A stretch of DNA of 64,000 nucleotides from Wenjunlia tyrosinilytica (GTDB lineage Bacteria; Actinomycetota; Actinomycetes; Streptomycetales; Streptomycetaceae), in assembly GCF_014646055.1 (NCBI RefSeq), contig NZ_BMMS01000010.1, forward strand, positions 77,674-141,673, in the 5' to 3' direction. Made by a program: the position numbers and the translations under genes. Positions within the stretch are counted from its first letter, which is position 1. Each line of letters starts with the position of its first letter. Below the pieces are notes generated by a model that was not told the origin of the DNA, did no database searches, and was given only the letters and a program-made list of their open reading frames with translations. Of this stretch, positions 1 to 7,839 are shown in pieces.

Positions 1-1232
1 ACCCTGGACGGGTCAAGGGAGACCACCTTCATCGCATATCTGAACCCCAGCTTCTTGCGGGCCAGCGCGGCAGCCGCACGGATCCTGACCAGCCGGTCGG
101 TGTGGTCGAAGAGCAACTCGGCCGGGTCATAGCCGGGCTTGCGGTGGATCTCCACCAGCCGGGCGAAGTCCGGGGCCCGTTTGTCCTCCAGCCAGTAGTA
201 GTAGGTGAACCAGGCATCAGCGGCGGCCATGGCCACCAGCTCACCCGCCCGCGGATGGTCGATCCCGTAGTCCTTCTTGCCGGTGTCGCCGAGCACCTCG
301 GCAACCCCGTCGATGCCTCGCAAGAGCTCGCAGACCCTGGGCACATCGGCCGGGTCACGCACGTAGAGATGGGCGATCTGATGGTCCGCGACAGCGAAGG
401 CCCTTGACGTCCATGGATCCAGATACTCCATACCGCCCTGGGTGTGGACCTGGAGCAGACCGGCGCGCCGCAGCTCGCGGTTGATGTCCACCGGCCGGGA
501 GACGGGGGTGATCCCGTACTCGCTCAGGACCACGGCGCGGGCCCCCACACGGTGGGCATCGTCGAGCAGGGGCGCCAGGGTCCGGTCCAGTTCCCGGGCG
601 GCCCTCACCGCTGCGCGGCTGTGCGGACCATGGCGTTGAAGGTCGTAGTCCAGGTGCGGCAGGTAGACCAGGCAGAGATCCGGCCGGTGCCGGCGGAAGA
701 CATGGCGGGCGGCCTCCACGATCCACTGGGAGGAGGCGATACCGGCCGCCGGCCCCCAGAAGCGGAACAGCGGGAAGTCGCCCAGGCGGTTGGTCAGTTC
801 GTCGTGCAAAGAGGGCGGGAAGGTGTAGCAGTCGGGTTCCTTGCGTCCGTCGGCGTAGTAGATGGGCCGGGGTGTGACCGTCCAGTCGACGTCCGCGCCC
901 ATGGCATACCACCAGCAGATGTTCGCCACCGAGTAGCCGGGGCGCCGGCGGCGAGCGGTCTCCCAGATCTTCTCGCCGCCGACCAGCTGGTTGTGCTGGC
1001 GCCAGAGCAGCACTTCGCCGAGTTCACGGAAATACCAGCCATTGCCCACCACGCCGTGCACGGACGGAGGTTCCCCGGTGAGAAGGGTGGACTGCACGGA
1101 GCAGGTCACGGCGGGCAGCACCGTGTCCAGACGGGCTCCGAAGCCTTGGTCGCGCAGAGCCCGCAGGCGGGGCATATGGGGGAGCAGGCGGGGAGTGAGC
1201 CCCACCGCGTTCACCACCAGCAGTCGCCTCAT
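1..1232 (-). CDS. eboF: EboF-like type I phosphodiesterase/nucleotide pyrophosphatase (3' end outside window)
   Basis: Alkaline-phosphatase-superfamily hydrolase, the last visible gene of the ebo operon. The ATG at 1232 overlaps the EboE stop as ATGA. About 410 codons lie in the window and the C-terminus runs off the left edge. The N-terminus MRRLLVVNAVGLTPRLL is followed by PAVTCSVQSTLLTGE, where Thr43 sits where this family has its nucleophile. LVYLPHLDYDLQRHGP and DHQIAHLY supply candidate Asp/His metal ligands, and VLSEYGITPV stands where relatives often have SDHG. Ebo genes are linked in other bacteria to moving a metabolite precursor to the periplasm. The substrate here is unknown. No signal peptide is obvious. 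Confidence 0.8.
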   Translation of the reverse strand, partial: MRRLLVVNAVGLTPRLLPHMPRLRALRDQGFGARLDTVLPAVTCSVQSTLLTGEPPSVHGVVGNGWYFRELGEVLLWRQHNQLVGGEKIWETARRRRPGYSVANICWWYAMGADVDWTVTPRPIYYADGRKEPDCYTFPPSLHDELTNRLGDFPLFRFWGPAAGIASSQWIVEAARHVFRRHRPDLCLVYLPHLDYDLQRHGPHSRAAVRAARELDRTLAPLLDDAHRVGARAVVLSEYGITPVSRPVDINRELRRAGLLQVHTQGGMEYLDPWTSRAFAVADHQIAHLYVRDPADVPRVCELLRGIDGVAEVLGDTGKKDYGIDHPRAGELVAMAAADAWFTYYYWLEDKRAPDFARLVEIHRKPGYDPAELLFDHTDRLVRIRAAAALARKKLGFRYAMKVVSLDPSR

Positions 1233-2389
1233 GACAGGACCTCCTTCAGCCCGAGAGCGGTGATCGCGTCACGGGTCCAGGCGAGTTCGGCCGCGACTCC
1301 CTCGACCAGCCCCGCGCATCCGGGTGCCTCCGGCAGCACGGGCCAGGAGTAGGTCTCCACCTCGATGTGATCGGTGAGCGCGGCATCACCGCCGAGCAGG
1401 ACTCCCAGGGTCTTGAGCAACTCGGGCCTGGTGGCGCGCAGTCCCGGCGGGGGATCGGTGTGCAGCGGCACATGGAAGTGGACACGCCAGGGACCGTCCC
1501 CGGGCAGGGCCCCGGCCAGAGCCTCGGGCAAATCGTCGGTCCCCAGGACCGTGTCCGTGTGGCGTTCCCTGGTCTGGTGGAGGAAGCGGCGCTCGTCGAA
1601 ACGCTCCAGCGCGGCACGGGCCAACCGGTCGCGGGGATTGTCCAGTTGCAGGGCGCAGGACGCCTGCGTCTTCACGATGGGGAGCCCGGCGGCGTGCAGG
1701 CGTGCGCAGGCCGCGGTGGGATCCTCGAACCCGACCGCCAGATGGCAGGCGTCGAGACAGACACCGAGCCGGTCCCGGTCCACGGTGGACAGCAGGGTGG
1801 CGGCCTGGGTGGTGTTCTCGATCAGGCAGCCGGGCTCGGGTTCGAATCCCACCCGCACCGCTCGCCCGGTCCGTGTCTCCACGGCCGCCAGCCTCTGCGC
1901 CATGGAGTCGAGATGGCGCCGGGCACGATCGGCCCGTGCGGAAGACCAGGGCTCGCGCCAGGCCAGCGGCAGGGTCGACACGCTGCCGCGGTCGGCGCCT
2001 TCCGGGAGCAGCGCCGCCAGGACCCGGGCGCAGTCGAGTGTGTAGTGCAGCCGGTCGGGCTCGGTCCAGTCCGGCCGGTAGACCGCCTTCTTGACCGAGG
2101 GGGCATGGAATCCCGCGTAGGGGAAGGCATTGAGGGTCACCACCTCCAGACCCCGGCGGTCGAGTTGGCGGCGCAGCACGGCCAGGGACCCGGGGGCGGC
2201 GGCCAGTCGCGCCGCGACGGGGCGGGCCAGCCACAGCCCGAGGCCGAGCCGGTCCCAGCCCAGACGGCGGCGGATGGGCTCGGCGTAGTCGGCCAGTTGG
2301 GCCAGCACCCCGTCGAGGCTCTCGGCGGGATGCACATTGGTGCAGTAGGCGAGATGGACGGCGGAGCCGTCGCGGTGCCGGAAGCGCAC
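1229..2389 (-). CDS. eboE: EboE, xylose-isomerase-like TIM-barrel protein of the ebo operon
   Basis: Protein of 386 residues, GTG start at 2389, beginning MRFRHRDGSAVHLAYCTNVHP. VRVGFEPEPGCLIEN and VCLDACHLAVGFED carry the Glu and Asp/His residues typical of xylose-isomerase-like barrels, and VHFHVPLHTDPPPG is a further conserved His cluster of EboE proteins. The gene starts 6 bp after the EboB stop and ends in an ATGA overlap with the phosphodiesterase gene. EboE is required for metabolite traffic in cyanobacterial scytonemin producers, but its reaction is not known. I infer a sugar or cyclitol ligand because a sugar isomerase and an inositol-phosphate-synthase-like gene share the operon. 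Confidence 0.88.
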   Translation of the reverse strand: MRFRHRDGSAVHLAYCTNVHPAESLDGVLAQLADYAEPIRRRLGWDRLGLGLWLARPVAARLAAAPGSLAVLRRQLDRRGLEVVTLNAFPYAGFHAPSVKKAVYRPDWTEPDRLHYTLDCARVLAALLPEGADRGSVSTLPLAWREPWSSARADRARRHLDSMAQRLAAVETRTGRAVRVGFEPEPGCLIENTTQAATLLSTVDRDRLGVCLDACHLAVGFEDPTAACARLHAAGLPIVKTQASCALQLDNPRDRLARAALERFDERRFLHQTRERHTDTVLGTDDLPEALAGALPGDGPWRVHFHVPLHTDPPPGLRATRPELLKTLGVLLGGDAALTDHIEVETYSWPVLPEAPGCAGLVEGVAAELAWTRDAITALGLKEVLS

Positions 2390-2395
2390 GGCGTC

Positions 2396-3277
2396 CTACT
2401 CCGCGCCGCGGCGGATCGAGTTGCCGGCGAACTCCGCCTCGGGCGCGGCCCGCACGGCGATCCCTGTGTCGACCAGGGGGGTGTCGCCCAGTTCCAGTCG
2501 GCCGCTCTGCCCATAGAACTCGACGGGGTTCTGCCAGAACACCCGGTCCACATCCTGCGGGGAGAAGCCCGACCCGGTCATCGCGTCCGCGGTCCGGCGG
2601 GTGCTCAGCGGGTCGCTGCGGCCCCAGTCGGCGGCGGAGTCGACCAGGATGCGCGAGGTGCCGAACCCGGTGAGGATCCGCACCATCCTTTCGGCGCTCA
2701 TCTTGGTCTGCGGATAGATGGAGAAGCCCATCCAGCAGCCGCTGTCGGCCACCATGCCGACGGTCACCTCATTGAGGTGGTCCACCACCACGCGGCCCGG
2801 ATCGATCCCGGATTCCCGGATCACATCGAGGCTGCGCCGCGTGCCGGCGGCCTTGTCCCGGTGCGGGGTGTGCACCAGGACAGGCAGATCGTGCTCGATC
2901 GCCAGACGCAGTTGCCGGGCGAAGGCCTTGTCCTCCTCGGGCGTCATGGCGTCGTAGCCGATCTCGCCGACCGCCACCACGGTGTCCTTGACCAGGTAGC
3001 GGGGCAGGAGGTCGAGAACCCCGGCGAGGCGTGGGTCGTTCGCCTCCTTGGGGTTGAGGGCGATGGCGCAGTGGTGCTGGATCCCGAACTGCGAGGCGCG
3101 GTGCCGCTCCCAGCCCAGCAGCCCGTCGAAGTAGTCGACGAACGTACCGACGCCGGTACGGGGCTGGCCCAGCCAGAACGAGGGCTCCACCAGGGCCCGC
3201 ACCCCCGCGGCGGCCATGGCCTCGTAGTCGTCGGTGGTTCTGGAGGTCATATGGATGTGCGGGTCGAAGATGCGCAT
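2396..3277 (-). CDS. eboB: EboB, TatD-family metal-dependent hydrolase
   Basis: Protein of 293 residues starting MRIFDPHIHMTSRTTDDYEA, with the HIH metal-binding motif of amidohydrolase/TatD barrels at residues 7-9. Further ligands are GEIGYD, PVLVHTPHRD, VVVDHLNE and ILVDSAADWGRSDPL. The length and motif order fit the TatD-like protein EboB. The ATG at 3277 lies inside the end of eboA (31-bp overlap) and has GGAGG about 10 nt upstream. TatD proteins include nucleases, but the ebo branch is thought to act on an unidentified small substrate. The location is predicted cytoplasmic. Confidence 0.88.
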   Translation of the reverse strand: MRIFDPHIHMTSRTTDDYEAMAAAGVRALVEPSFWLGQPRTGVGTFVDYFDGLLGWERHRASQFGIQHHCAIALNPKEANDPRLAGVLDLLPRYLVKDTVVAVGEIGYDAMTPEEDKAFARQLRLAIEHDLPVLVHTPHRDKAAGTRRSLDVIRESGIDPGRVVVDHLNEVTVGMVADSGCWMGFSIYPQTKMSAERMVRILTGFGTSRILVDSAADWGRSDPLSTRRTADAMTGSGFSPQDVDRVFWQNPVEFYGQSGRLELGDTPLVDTGIAVRAAPEAEFAGNSIRRGAE

Positions 3278-3945
3278 CGCGCTGGTTCCTCCAAGAGCTC
3301 GGGGTGGGCCGCCCGGATGAGCGAGCGGACGTCGGGCGGCACCTCGCGGCCCGCGGCCAGCCGTTCATGGGCGTAGTCGGCGAGCATGCGGGTGAGTTCG
3401 GCGTCGGCGCGCTCGTCCAGGCCGCGGACATCGGCGAGCGGGATACCGGTGAACACGCACTTCAGTACCGCCTGCCGGTAGGCATGGGCGCCGAGATGCC
3501 GGGCCGCGTAGTCGCCGAGGGCGGCGGTGATCAGCCGCGGGTCGTGGGTTCTGAGGGCGTCCTCAACGATCGGCAGCGCCATGGCCCCCAGGTCCCTGTG
3601 CTCATCGAGCGGATGGAGCGCCCTCAGCACCCCGCGCCGCTCCGAGGCGTCACCTTGGCGGTAGAGCCGGGTCAGGGCGGCGGCCAACGTGGATCGGCTC
3701 CATGGCAGCCCGCTCAGGAGCAGGGTCCGGACCGCGTCATCGGTGGTCCATCCCCGCGCCCACCCATGCCCGGGCAATGGGTCACGTCCGCAGCACCGGC
3801 CCACCAGGGGGAACACCTCGTCCACGAGGGCAGGGTCCACGAGGGCAGAGTCCTCGAGGAGCCGGGGCGCTGTCCCGTCCAGCCAGTTCCGTGCCCGAGC
3901 CGGAAGCCGCCCGGCCAGCTCGGTGAGCAGAGGGCTCGCCGTCAA
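3247..3945 (-). CDS. eboA: EboA domain protein
   Basis: Protein of 232 residues, alpha-helical, rich in Leu/Ala/Arg, beginning MTASPLLTELAGRLPARARNWL. Recognised as EboA from TDDAVRTLLLSGLPWSR, DPRLITAALGDYAARHLG and VLKCVFTGIPLADV together with its place directly before eboB. The start is TTG at 3945, overlapping the upstream stop as TTGA, so it probably depends on coupled re-initiation. Its last 31 bp overlap the eboB start. EboA has no assigned catalytic activity. I infer a scaffold or carrier role only from operon conservation. Confidence 0.82.
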   Translation of the reverse strand: MTASPLLTELAGRLPARARNWLDGTAPRLLEDSALVDPALVDEVFPLVGRCCGRDPLPGHGWARGWTTDDAVRTLLLSGLPWSRSTLAAALTRLYRQGDASERRGVLRALHPLDEHRDLGAMALPIVEDALRTHDPRLITAALGDYAARHLGAHAYRQAVLKCVFTGIPLADVRGLDERADAELTRMLADYAHERLAAGREVPPDVRSLIRAAHPELLEEPARCASSTRTSI

Positions 3946-4829
3946 GGCGCCACCCCCTGCCGCACCGGCCCCGTGGTCGGACGGGCCCCGGTGAGCGGGG
4001 ACGGGGATGCCGCTCGGAGGAACTCCAGCGATCGGCGGGCCACTTCGGGCGCCGCATGGCTGTGGCGCGGCAGCTCGACCGAGACCAGGCCCTGGTAGCC
4101 GCAGTCCGCCAGCGCGGAGAGCACGGGCGGGAAGACGATCTCGCCCTCACCGAACTCCAGGTGCTCATGCACGCCCCGGCGCATGTCCTCGATCTGCACA
4201 TTCACCAGCCGGGGCGCCGCACGCCGGACGCAGGCGTCCACCGGCTGCTCTTCGAGGCAGCGGCAGTGCCCGATATCGAGGGTGAGCCCCAATCGCTCCG
4301 GGAATCCCAGGCGGCGGCTCAACTCGTCGTACCGGTCGAGGGTGTCCACGAACATCCCCGGTTCGGGCTCGAAGCCGAGCACCACCTCTCTTGTCTGCGC
4401 CTCCTCGATCACCTCGGCGCAGCCGCGGACCAGCCGCTCCCATGCCTCTTCCTCGGGCAGGCCCGCCGGGCAGGCGCCGCTCCAGAACGAGACCGCCTCC
4501 GCGTTGACCTCGGAGGCGATCCGGACCGCGCGCAGGAGAAGGTCGACACGGCGGTCGGCGCCATCGAGGGACAGCAGGGTCGGACGGTGCTTGCGCCAGG
4601 GGTCCAAGAGGTAGCGCCCGCCCGTTTCCACGACGGTGCCGAGGCCCAACTCCTCGAGCCGGTTCGACAGGTGGGACAGACGGCGCGGCAGCGCGGTGTC
4701 GTAGGGATCGAGGTGGCGCCGGTCGAGGGTGAGGCCCACGCCGTCGTAGCCCAGGCCTGCCACGACGGCCAGGGCATCCTCCAGGGAGTGGTCGCCGAAA
4801 CCATTGGTGCCGTAGCCGAAACGGATCAT
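3942..4829 (-). CDS. Sugar phosphate isomerase/epimerase (AP endonuclease family 2 TIM barrel)
   Basis: Protein of 295 residues beginning MIRFGYGTNGFGDHSLEDAL. Barrel metal-site motifs are visible: AVSFWSG, VVLGFEPEPGMFVD (Glu), LGLTLDIGHCRC (Asp/His), NVQIEDMRRGVHEHLEFGEG (His, Glu) and LVSVELPRHSH. The ATG at 4829 overlaps the EboC stop (ATGA) and the stop overlaps the TTG of eboA. It resembles EboE in fold but not in detail, so the operon carries two xylose-isomerase-like barrels. Likely role: isomerisation or epimerisation of a sugar or cyclitol made with the inositol-phosphate-synthase-like enzyme. The substrate is unknown. Confidence 0.85.
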   Translation of the reverse strand: MIRFGYGTNGFGDHSLEDALAVVAGLGYDGVGLTLDRRHLDPYDTALPRRLSHLSNRLEELGLGTVVETGGRYLLDPWRKHRPTLLSLDGADRRVDLLLRAVRIASEVNAEAVSFWSGACPAGLPEEEAWERLVRGCAEVIEEAQTREVVLGFEPEPGMFVDTLDRYDELSRRLGFPERLGLTLDIGHCRCLEEQPVDACVRRAAPRLVNVQIEDMRRGVHEHLEFGEGEIVFPPVLSALADCGYQGLVSVELPRHSHAAPEVARRSLEFLRAASPSPLTGARPTTGPVRQGVAP

Positions 4830-5719
4830 GTGGGTGAGACCTTTCTGCCCAGCCACCGGGCCAGGGGAAGTGCGGCCGCGATGGGCAGCGCGGCAGGCAC
4901 CGAGCCCGCCGCAGCGGTGAGCGCCGCCTGAAGCGGCATCAGGCCGTGAATGCCGGCGGCCACCGCTCGCCTCACCTGCGGGGCCGAAGGGCTGCGCACG
5001 GCGGTCCACTGGGCTCTGCCGCAACTGCCCGCGTAGACCGCGGAGAACAGGGCGCAGGCGGCTCGGTCCCGGCGGCGGGAGCCATGCCTTCCTGCCACGG
5101 CCGCGGTGGCGGTGGTGGCCATGGCGCTCATCACGAGCGCCGCCCCGGGCACCGACCGGGGAGCGCCGCTCACTTCGTACCGGCTCAGCCCGGTCACCGA
5201 GGCCGTGTGCAGGCCAACGACCGCGGCGGCCGCGAGGGCCCGGCCCGTCCCGCCCGGCCCGGCGCCGGCGAGCACATCGAGGGCACGGGCCACCGCCATG
5301 GCGGCAGGACCGGCGGCCGTCTGCTTGAGCGCCAGGTCGTACCCCCACACCACACCGGCCAGCGGCACGGCCACGACCAGCCCCCGGCGCCCCCTCGCGG
5401 CGACGGCCAGAGCGAGCCCGGCGAGCGTCAGCCCGGAGGCGATGGCCAGCGCCGCCGCCGGGGAGACCAGCCCCGAAGGGATGGGCCGCTCCGGCCGCTC
5501 CACCGCGTCCACCTCGCGGTCGGCAAGGTCGTTGAGCGCCATCCCCGCCCAGTACAGGCAGACCGAGGAGGCCGCCGTTCCCAGGGTGGCGGCGGTCAGG
5601 GGGCGGCCCCCGGCGGCAGCCCCGGCCAGGACATCGCCGGGCACGGTCAGGGCGGCGGGCGCCCTGACCAGGCGGGCGATGTCAGGGAGCCGGGGGAGGG
5701 GCTGTTGCCGTGGGCTCAT
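4826..5719 (-). CDS. eboC: EboC, UbiA-family membrane prenyltransferase
   Basis: Integral membrane protein of 297 residues. ALNDLADREVDAVERPERPIP holds the first Asp-rich motif NDxxDxxxD of UbiA prenyltransferases, which binds prenyl diphosphate through Mg2+. The second motif region is weaker (VVWGYDLALKQT), as is common in EboC. Hydrophobic segments run through most of the chain. The ATG at 5719 overlaps the preceding stop (ATGA). UbiA enzymes attach an isoprenoid chain to an aromatic or sugar-like acceptor. Next to an inositol-phosphate-synthase-like enzyme and sugar isomerases, a prenylated cyclitol or sugar is a reasonable but untested product. Confidence 0.88.
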   Translation of the reverse strand: MSPRQQPLPRLPDIARLVRAPAALTVPGDVLAGAAAGGRPLTAATLGTAASSVCLYWAGMALNDLADREVDAVERPERPIPSGLVSPAAALAIASGLTLAGLALAVAARGRRGLVVAVPLAGVVWGYDLALKQTAAGPAAMAVARALDVLAGAGPGGTGRALAAAAVVGLHTASVTGLSRYEVSGAPRSVPGAALVMSAMATTATAAVAGRHGSRRRDRAACALFSAVYAGSCGRAQWTAVRSPSAPQVRRAVAAGIHGLMPLQAALTAAAGSVPAALPIAAALPLARWLGRKVSPT

Positions 5720-6864
5720 TGCGTCACCCGTGGCCCATTCGCCCACCGCACAAGCTGCGCATACTGCTGTTCGAGCGCATGTTCTCCGCCGGCCACCGGG
5801 TCCTTGAAGAAGAACGCCAGCTCGGGCACCGGACCATGGACCCCGCGACTGTGGGCCAGCGCCATCAACCGGGCCAGGTCCAGCACGAGGGGCGCGGCGA
5901 GCGAGGAGTCGCAGCCCTGCCAGGTGAACTGCATGGTCATCCGCGTCCCCAGGAACCCCTCGAAGGTGATGTGGTCCCACGCGGTCTTCCATTCGCCCAG
6001 GTCGGGGACATGGTGGATATGCACCCCGCCCTCCACCGGCTCGCCCAGGACTTCCGCGAGGACCCTGGCCTTTGAATCGACCTTGCCGGCGGCTCGCGCG
6101 GGATCGGCGAGGGCGGCGCCGTCCCCGCCGCCGAGGAGGTTTGTCCCCGACCAACTGCGCACCCTCAGCGCCCGGCGGGCGAACATCGGCGCGAGCACCG
6201 ACTTCACCAGGGTCTCGCCGGTCTTGCCGTCGCTTCCCGCGCAGGGCACGCCCCGCTCATGGGCGAGCTCCACCAGCGCGGGCAGGCGGGCTCCGCACGA
6301 GGGGGTGAAGTCCACATACGGGCAGCCGGCGAGGAAGGCCGCCATGGCATAGACGGAGCTGACCGGGAGTACGGGCTCGCCGGAGGCGAGGGCTCGACGC
6401 AGCGCCCGCACAGTGGAGTGCGCGGGATGGGCGGTGGGCGGCGGCTCGGTGGAGGAGACATTGACCACGACGACGCGCTCGAGATTCCCGCGCCGCTTGA
6501 ACTCCTCCAGATCGGCCACCACGGTCGCCACGGCCGCCGCTTGGTCCTCGGCCTCGGCCGTCACCCCCGGGCGGATCTCGGCGTCGGCCCGGACCAGGTC
6601 CTCGCGCACCAGATCGGCGAGCCCATGCGGTATGACGCCCGCTTCCATGAGCTGCTCGGCCCGCTTGGGCAGCGGGGTGCGCGCCACATCATGGCCGCCG
6701 AAGACCAGTTCGCCGAGGCCGGGCAGTGCCACCTCGCGAAAGTCGTCGTGCTCGCTCACACAGCCCGTCGGGGGAGCGGCCCCCGTTCCCACGGCCGCCG
6801 CGCCCACCACCGCTGTGGTCGCCACCGAGCCGCGCGCCCCCACCAGCCAGATTCCGGTGCGCAT
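5716..6864 (-). CDS. Inositol-3-phosphate synthase-like protein (divergent)
   Basis: Protein of 382 residues from ATG 6864 (AGGAGG 11 nt upstream). An ATG at 6903 would add 13 residues. The N-terminus GIWLVGARGSVATTAVVGAA is the Rossmann NAD-binding motif of myo-inositol-1-phosphate synthases. SSTEPPPTAH, YVDFTPSCGARLPALVELA and CAGSDGKTGETLVKSVLAPMF follow the family's order, but the last segment differs from the common GDDxKSQxGxT, so the substrate may not be glucose 6-phosphate. GTNLLGGGDG replaces the usual LNxGGNxD. It precedes eboC with an ATGA overlap. I infer that it fills the place of EboD (dehydroquinate-synthase-like) found in other ebo clusters. Confidence 0.8.
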   Translation of the reverse strand: MRTGIWLVGARGSVATTAVVGAAAVGTGAAPPTGCVSEHDDFREVALPGLGELVFGGHDVARTPLPKRAEQLMEAGVIPHGLADLVREDLVRADAEIRPGVTAEAEDQAAAVATVVADLEEFKRRGNLERVVVVNVSSTEPPPTAHPAHSTVRALRRALASGEPVLPVSSVYAMAAFLAGCPYVDFTPSCGARLPALVELAHERGVPCAGSDGKTGETLVKSVLAPMFARRALRVRSWSGTNLLGGGDGAALADPARAAGKVDSKARVLAEVLGEPVEGGVHIHHVPDLGEWKTAWDHITFEGFLGTRMTMQFTWQGCDSSLAAPLVLDLARLMALAHSRGVHGPVPELAFFFKDPVAGGEHALEQQYAQLVRWANGPRVTQ

Positions 6865-6908
6865 CGCCGCGCCTGCCTCCTGTGCGCCCAGGCTCGCGTC
6901 CATGGCCG

Positions 6909-7712
6909 TCAACTGATGCCGTCCGGGTAGGGGACCGACTGGAAGTCCGCGTCCAGGCGCCGCGCTCGCCGCGGAAGCCAACTGGTGGCGAGCTCCAGTA
7001 CCACTTTGCGTGGCAGCGGCGGGCTGACTGTCTGGCTATTGGGCTTCGCCACCGAGGCCAGCGCCCAGGCGAAGCCGTTCAGCGGTGCGAATGCCTCCCA
7101 GCGGTGCCGGTCTATGCCGAGGAGCATCATCGCCCGCATATAGGCGTGCCAGGTGTGGTAGCCGACAGGGGGCATGCCCGGCAGTGAGTTCATGGTGTGG
7201 ACGGGCGATCGGACGCTCTCCCGGCGGGGGTCGTAGAGCACCCCTTGGCCGAAGAAGGCGAACGCGGCCACAAGCCGTGGGTCATGGTGCCGGTACAGCT
7301 GGTCGAAGACGCCCAGTTGCATCCGTGAGACCACGGTCAGCGGTCCCTTGATCGGGGCCATGAACGAGGCATAGTTGCCCGGATAGCCCGGGGACTTGCT
7401 CATCGTGAGCCAGGTGGTGCGGAACTCCCGCTCGATGCTTCCGCCCACATGCCTGCCGATGGCCTTGTAGGCATCGAGCAGCTCGGGAGAGACCTTGTAG
7501 AGGGCGGCTTCGTCCAGTTGGTACCAGACCTCATTGGCCCGGCGATCACCCAGCATGCCCGGAACATCGGGCAGTTCGGGATCCTCATGCTCTCCATGAC
7601 GCCCGTGGTCCGCCGCCCAAGCCGGTGCGGCACCCACCGCCGCCAGCCCCGCGAGCACCGCCGCCGAGGCGGAGGCTCTCAGCACCTGCCGCCGATCGAG
7701 TTGGTTCGACAT
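6909..7712 (-). CDS. Tat-exported protein of unknown function at the head of the ebo operon
   Basis: Protein of 267 residues. The N-terminus MSNQLDRRQVLRASASAAV has a twin-arginine motif (DRRQVLR), then a hydrophobic stretch and an Ala-rich cleavage region ending in APAWAADHG, so folded export is predicted. The mature part is rich in Tyr, Trp, Met and His (VGYHTWHAYMRAMMLLGID) and I do not recognise a family. It starts 44 bp before the inositol-phosphate-synthase-like gene and is probably co-transcribed. A periplasmic partner at the head of an ebo operon would suit the proposed role of Ebo proteins in moving a precursor out of the cytoplasm. Its leader carries a four-tract G-rich repeat at the ribosome-binding site. 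Confidence 0.72.
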   Translation of the reverse strand: MSNQLDRRQVLRASASAAVLAGLAAVGAAPAWAADHGRHGEHEDPELPDVPGMLGDRRANEVWYQLDEAALYKVSPELLDAYKAIGRHVGGSIEREFRTTWLTMSKSPGYPGNYASFMAPIKGPLTVVSRMQLGVFDQLYRHHDPRLVAAFAFFGQGVLYDPRRESVRSPVHTMNSLPGMPPVGYHTWHAYMRAMMLLGIDRHRWEAFAPLNGFAWALASVAKPNSQTVSPPLPRKVVLELATSWLPRRARRLDADFQSVPYPDGIS

Positions 7713-7719
7713 CGTTGGT

Positions 7720-7747
7720 CCCCGTTTCCCCGTTTCCCCGTTTCCCC
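7720..7747 (-). repeat. Four GGGG tracts in the leader and ribosome-binding site of the Tat gene
   Basis: On the minus (mRNA) strand this reads four GGGG tracts separated by three identical AAAC loops. The last tract is 7 nt before the ATG at 7712 and is the only Shine-Dalgarno-like sequence there. This fits an RNA G-quadruplex motif and also an 8-bp slippage-prone tandem repeat. Either could set translation of the gene. Confidence 0.75.
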
Positions 7748-7839
7748 GTGTCCCTGCCGCCGCGGTCCCCGCGCCGATCGCGTGACGGCCGCGTTCACCA
7801 GTGCCAATGCCTTGGGTGTGATGACCCGGCAGCCGGGCG

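Noticed and set aside
1838-1849. GGTTCGAATCC, resembling a tRNA T-loop
   Set aside because: It lies in the coding frame of eboE (GFEPEPG) and no acceptor stem or anticodon arm surrounds it.
1367-3376. A 669-codon plus-strand frame across the ebo genes
   Set aside because: It is antisense to eboE and eboB, and its Gly/Gln/His-rich sequence is a codon-bias artefact.
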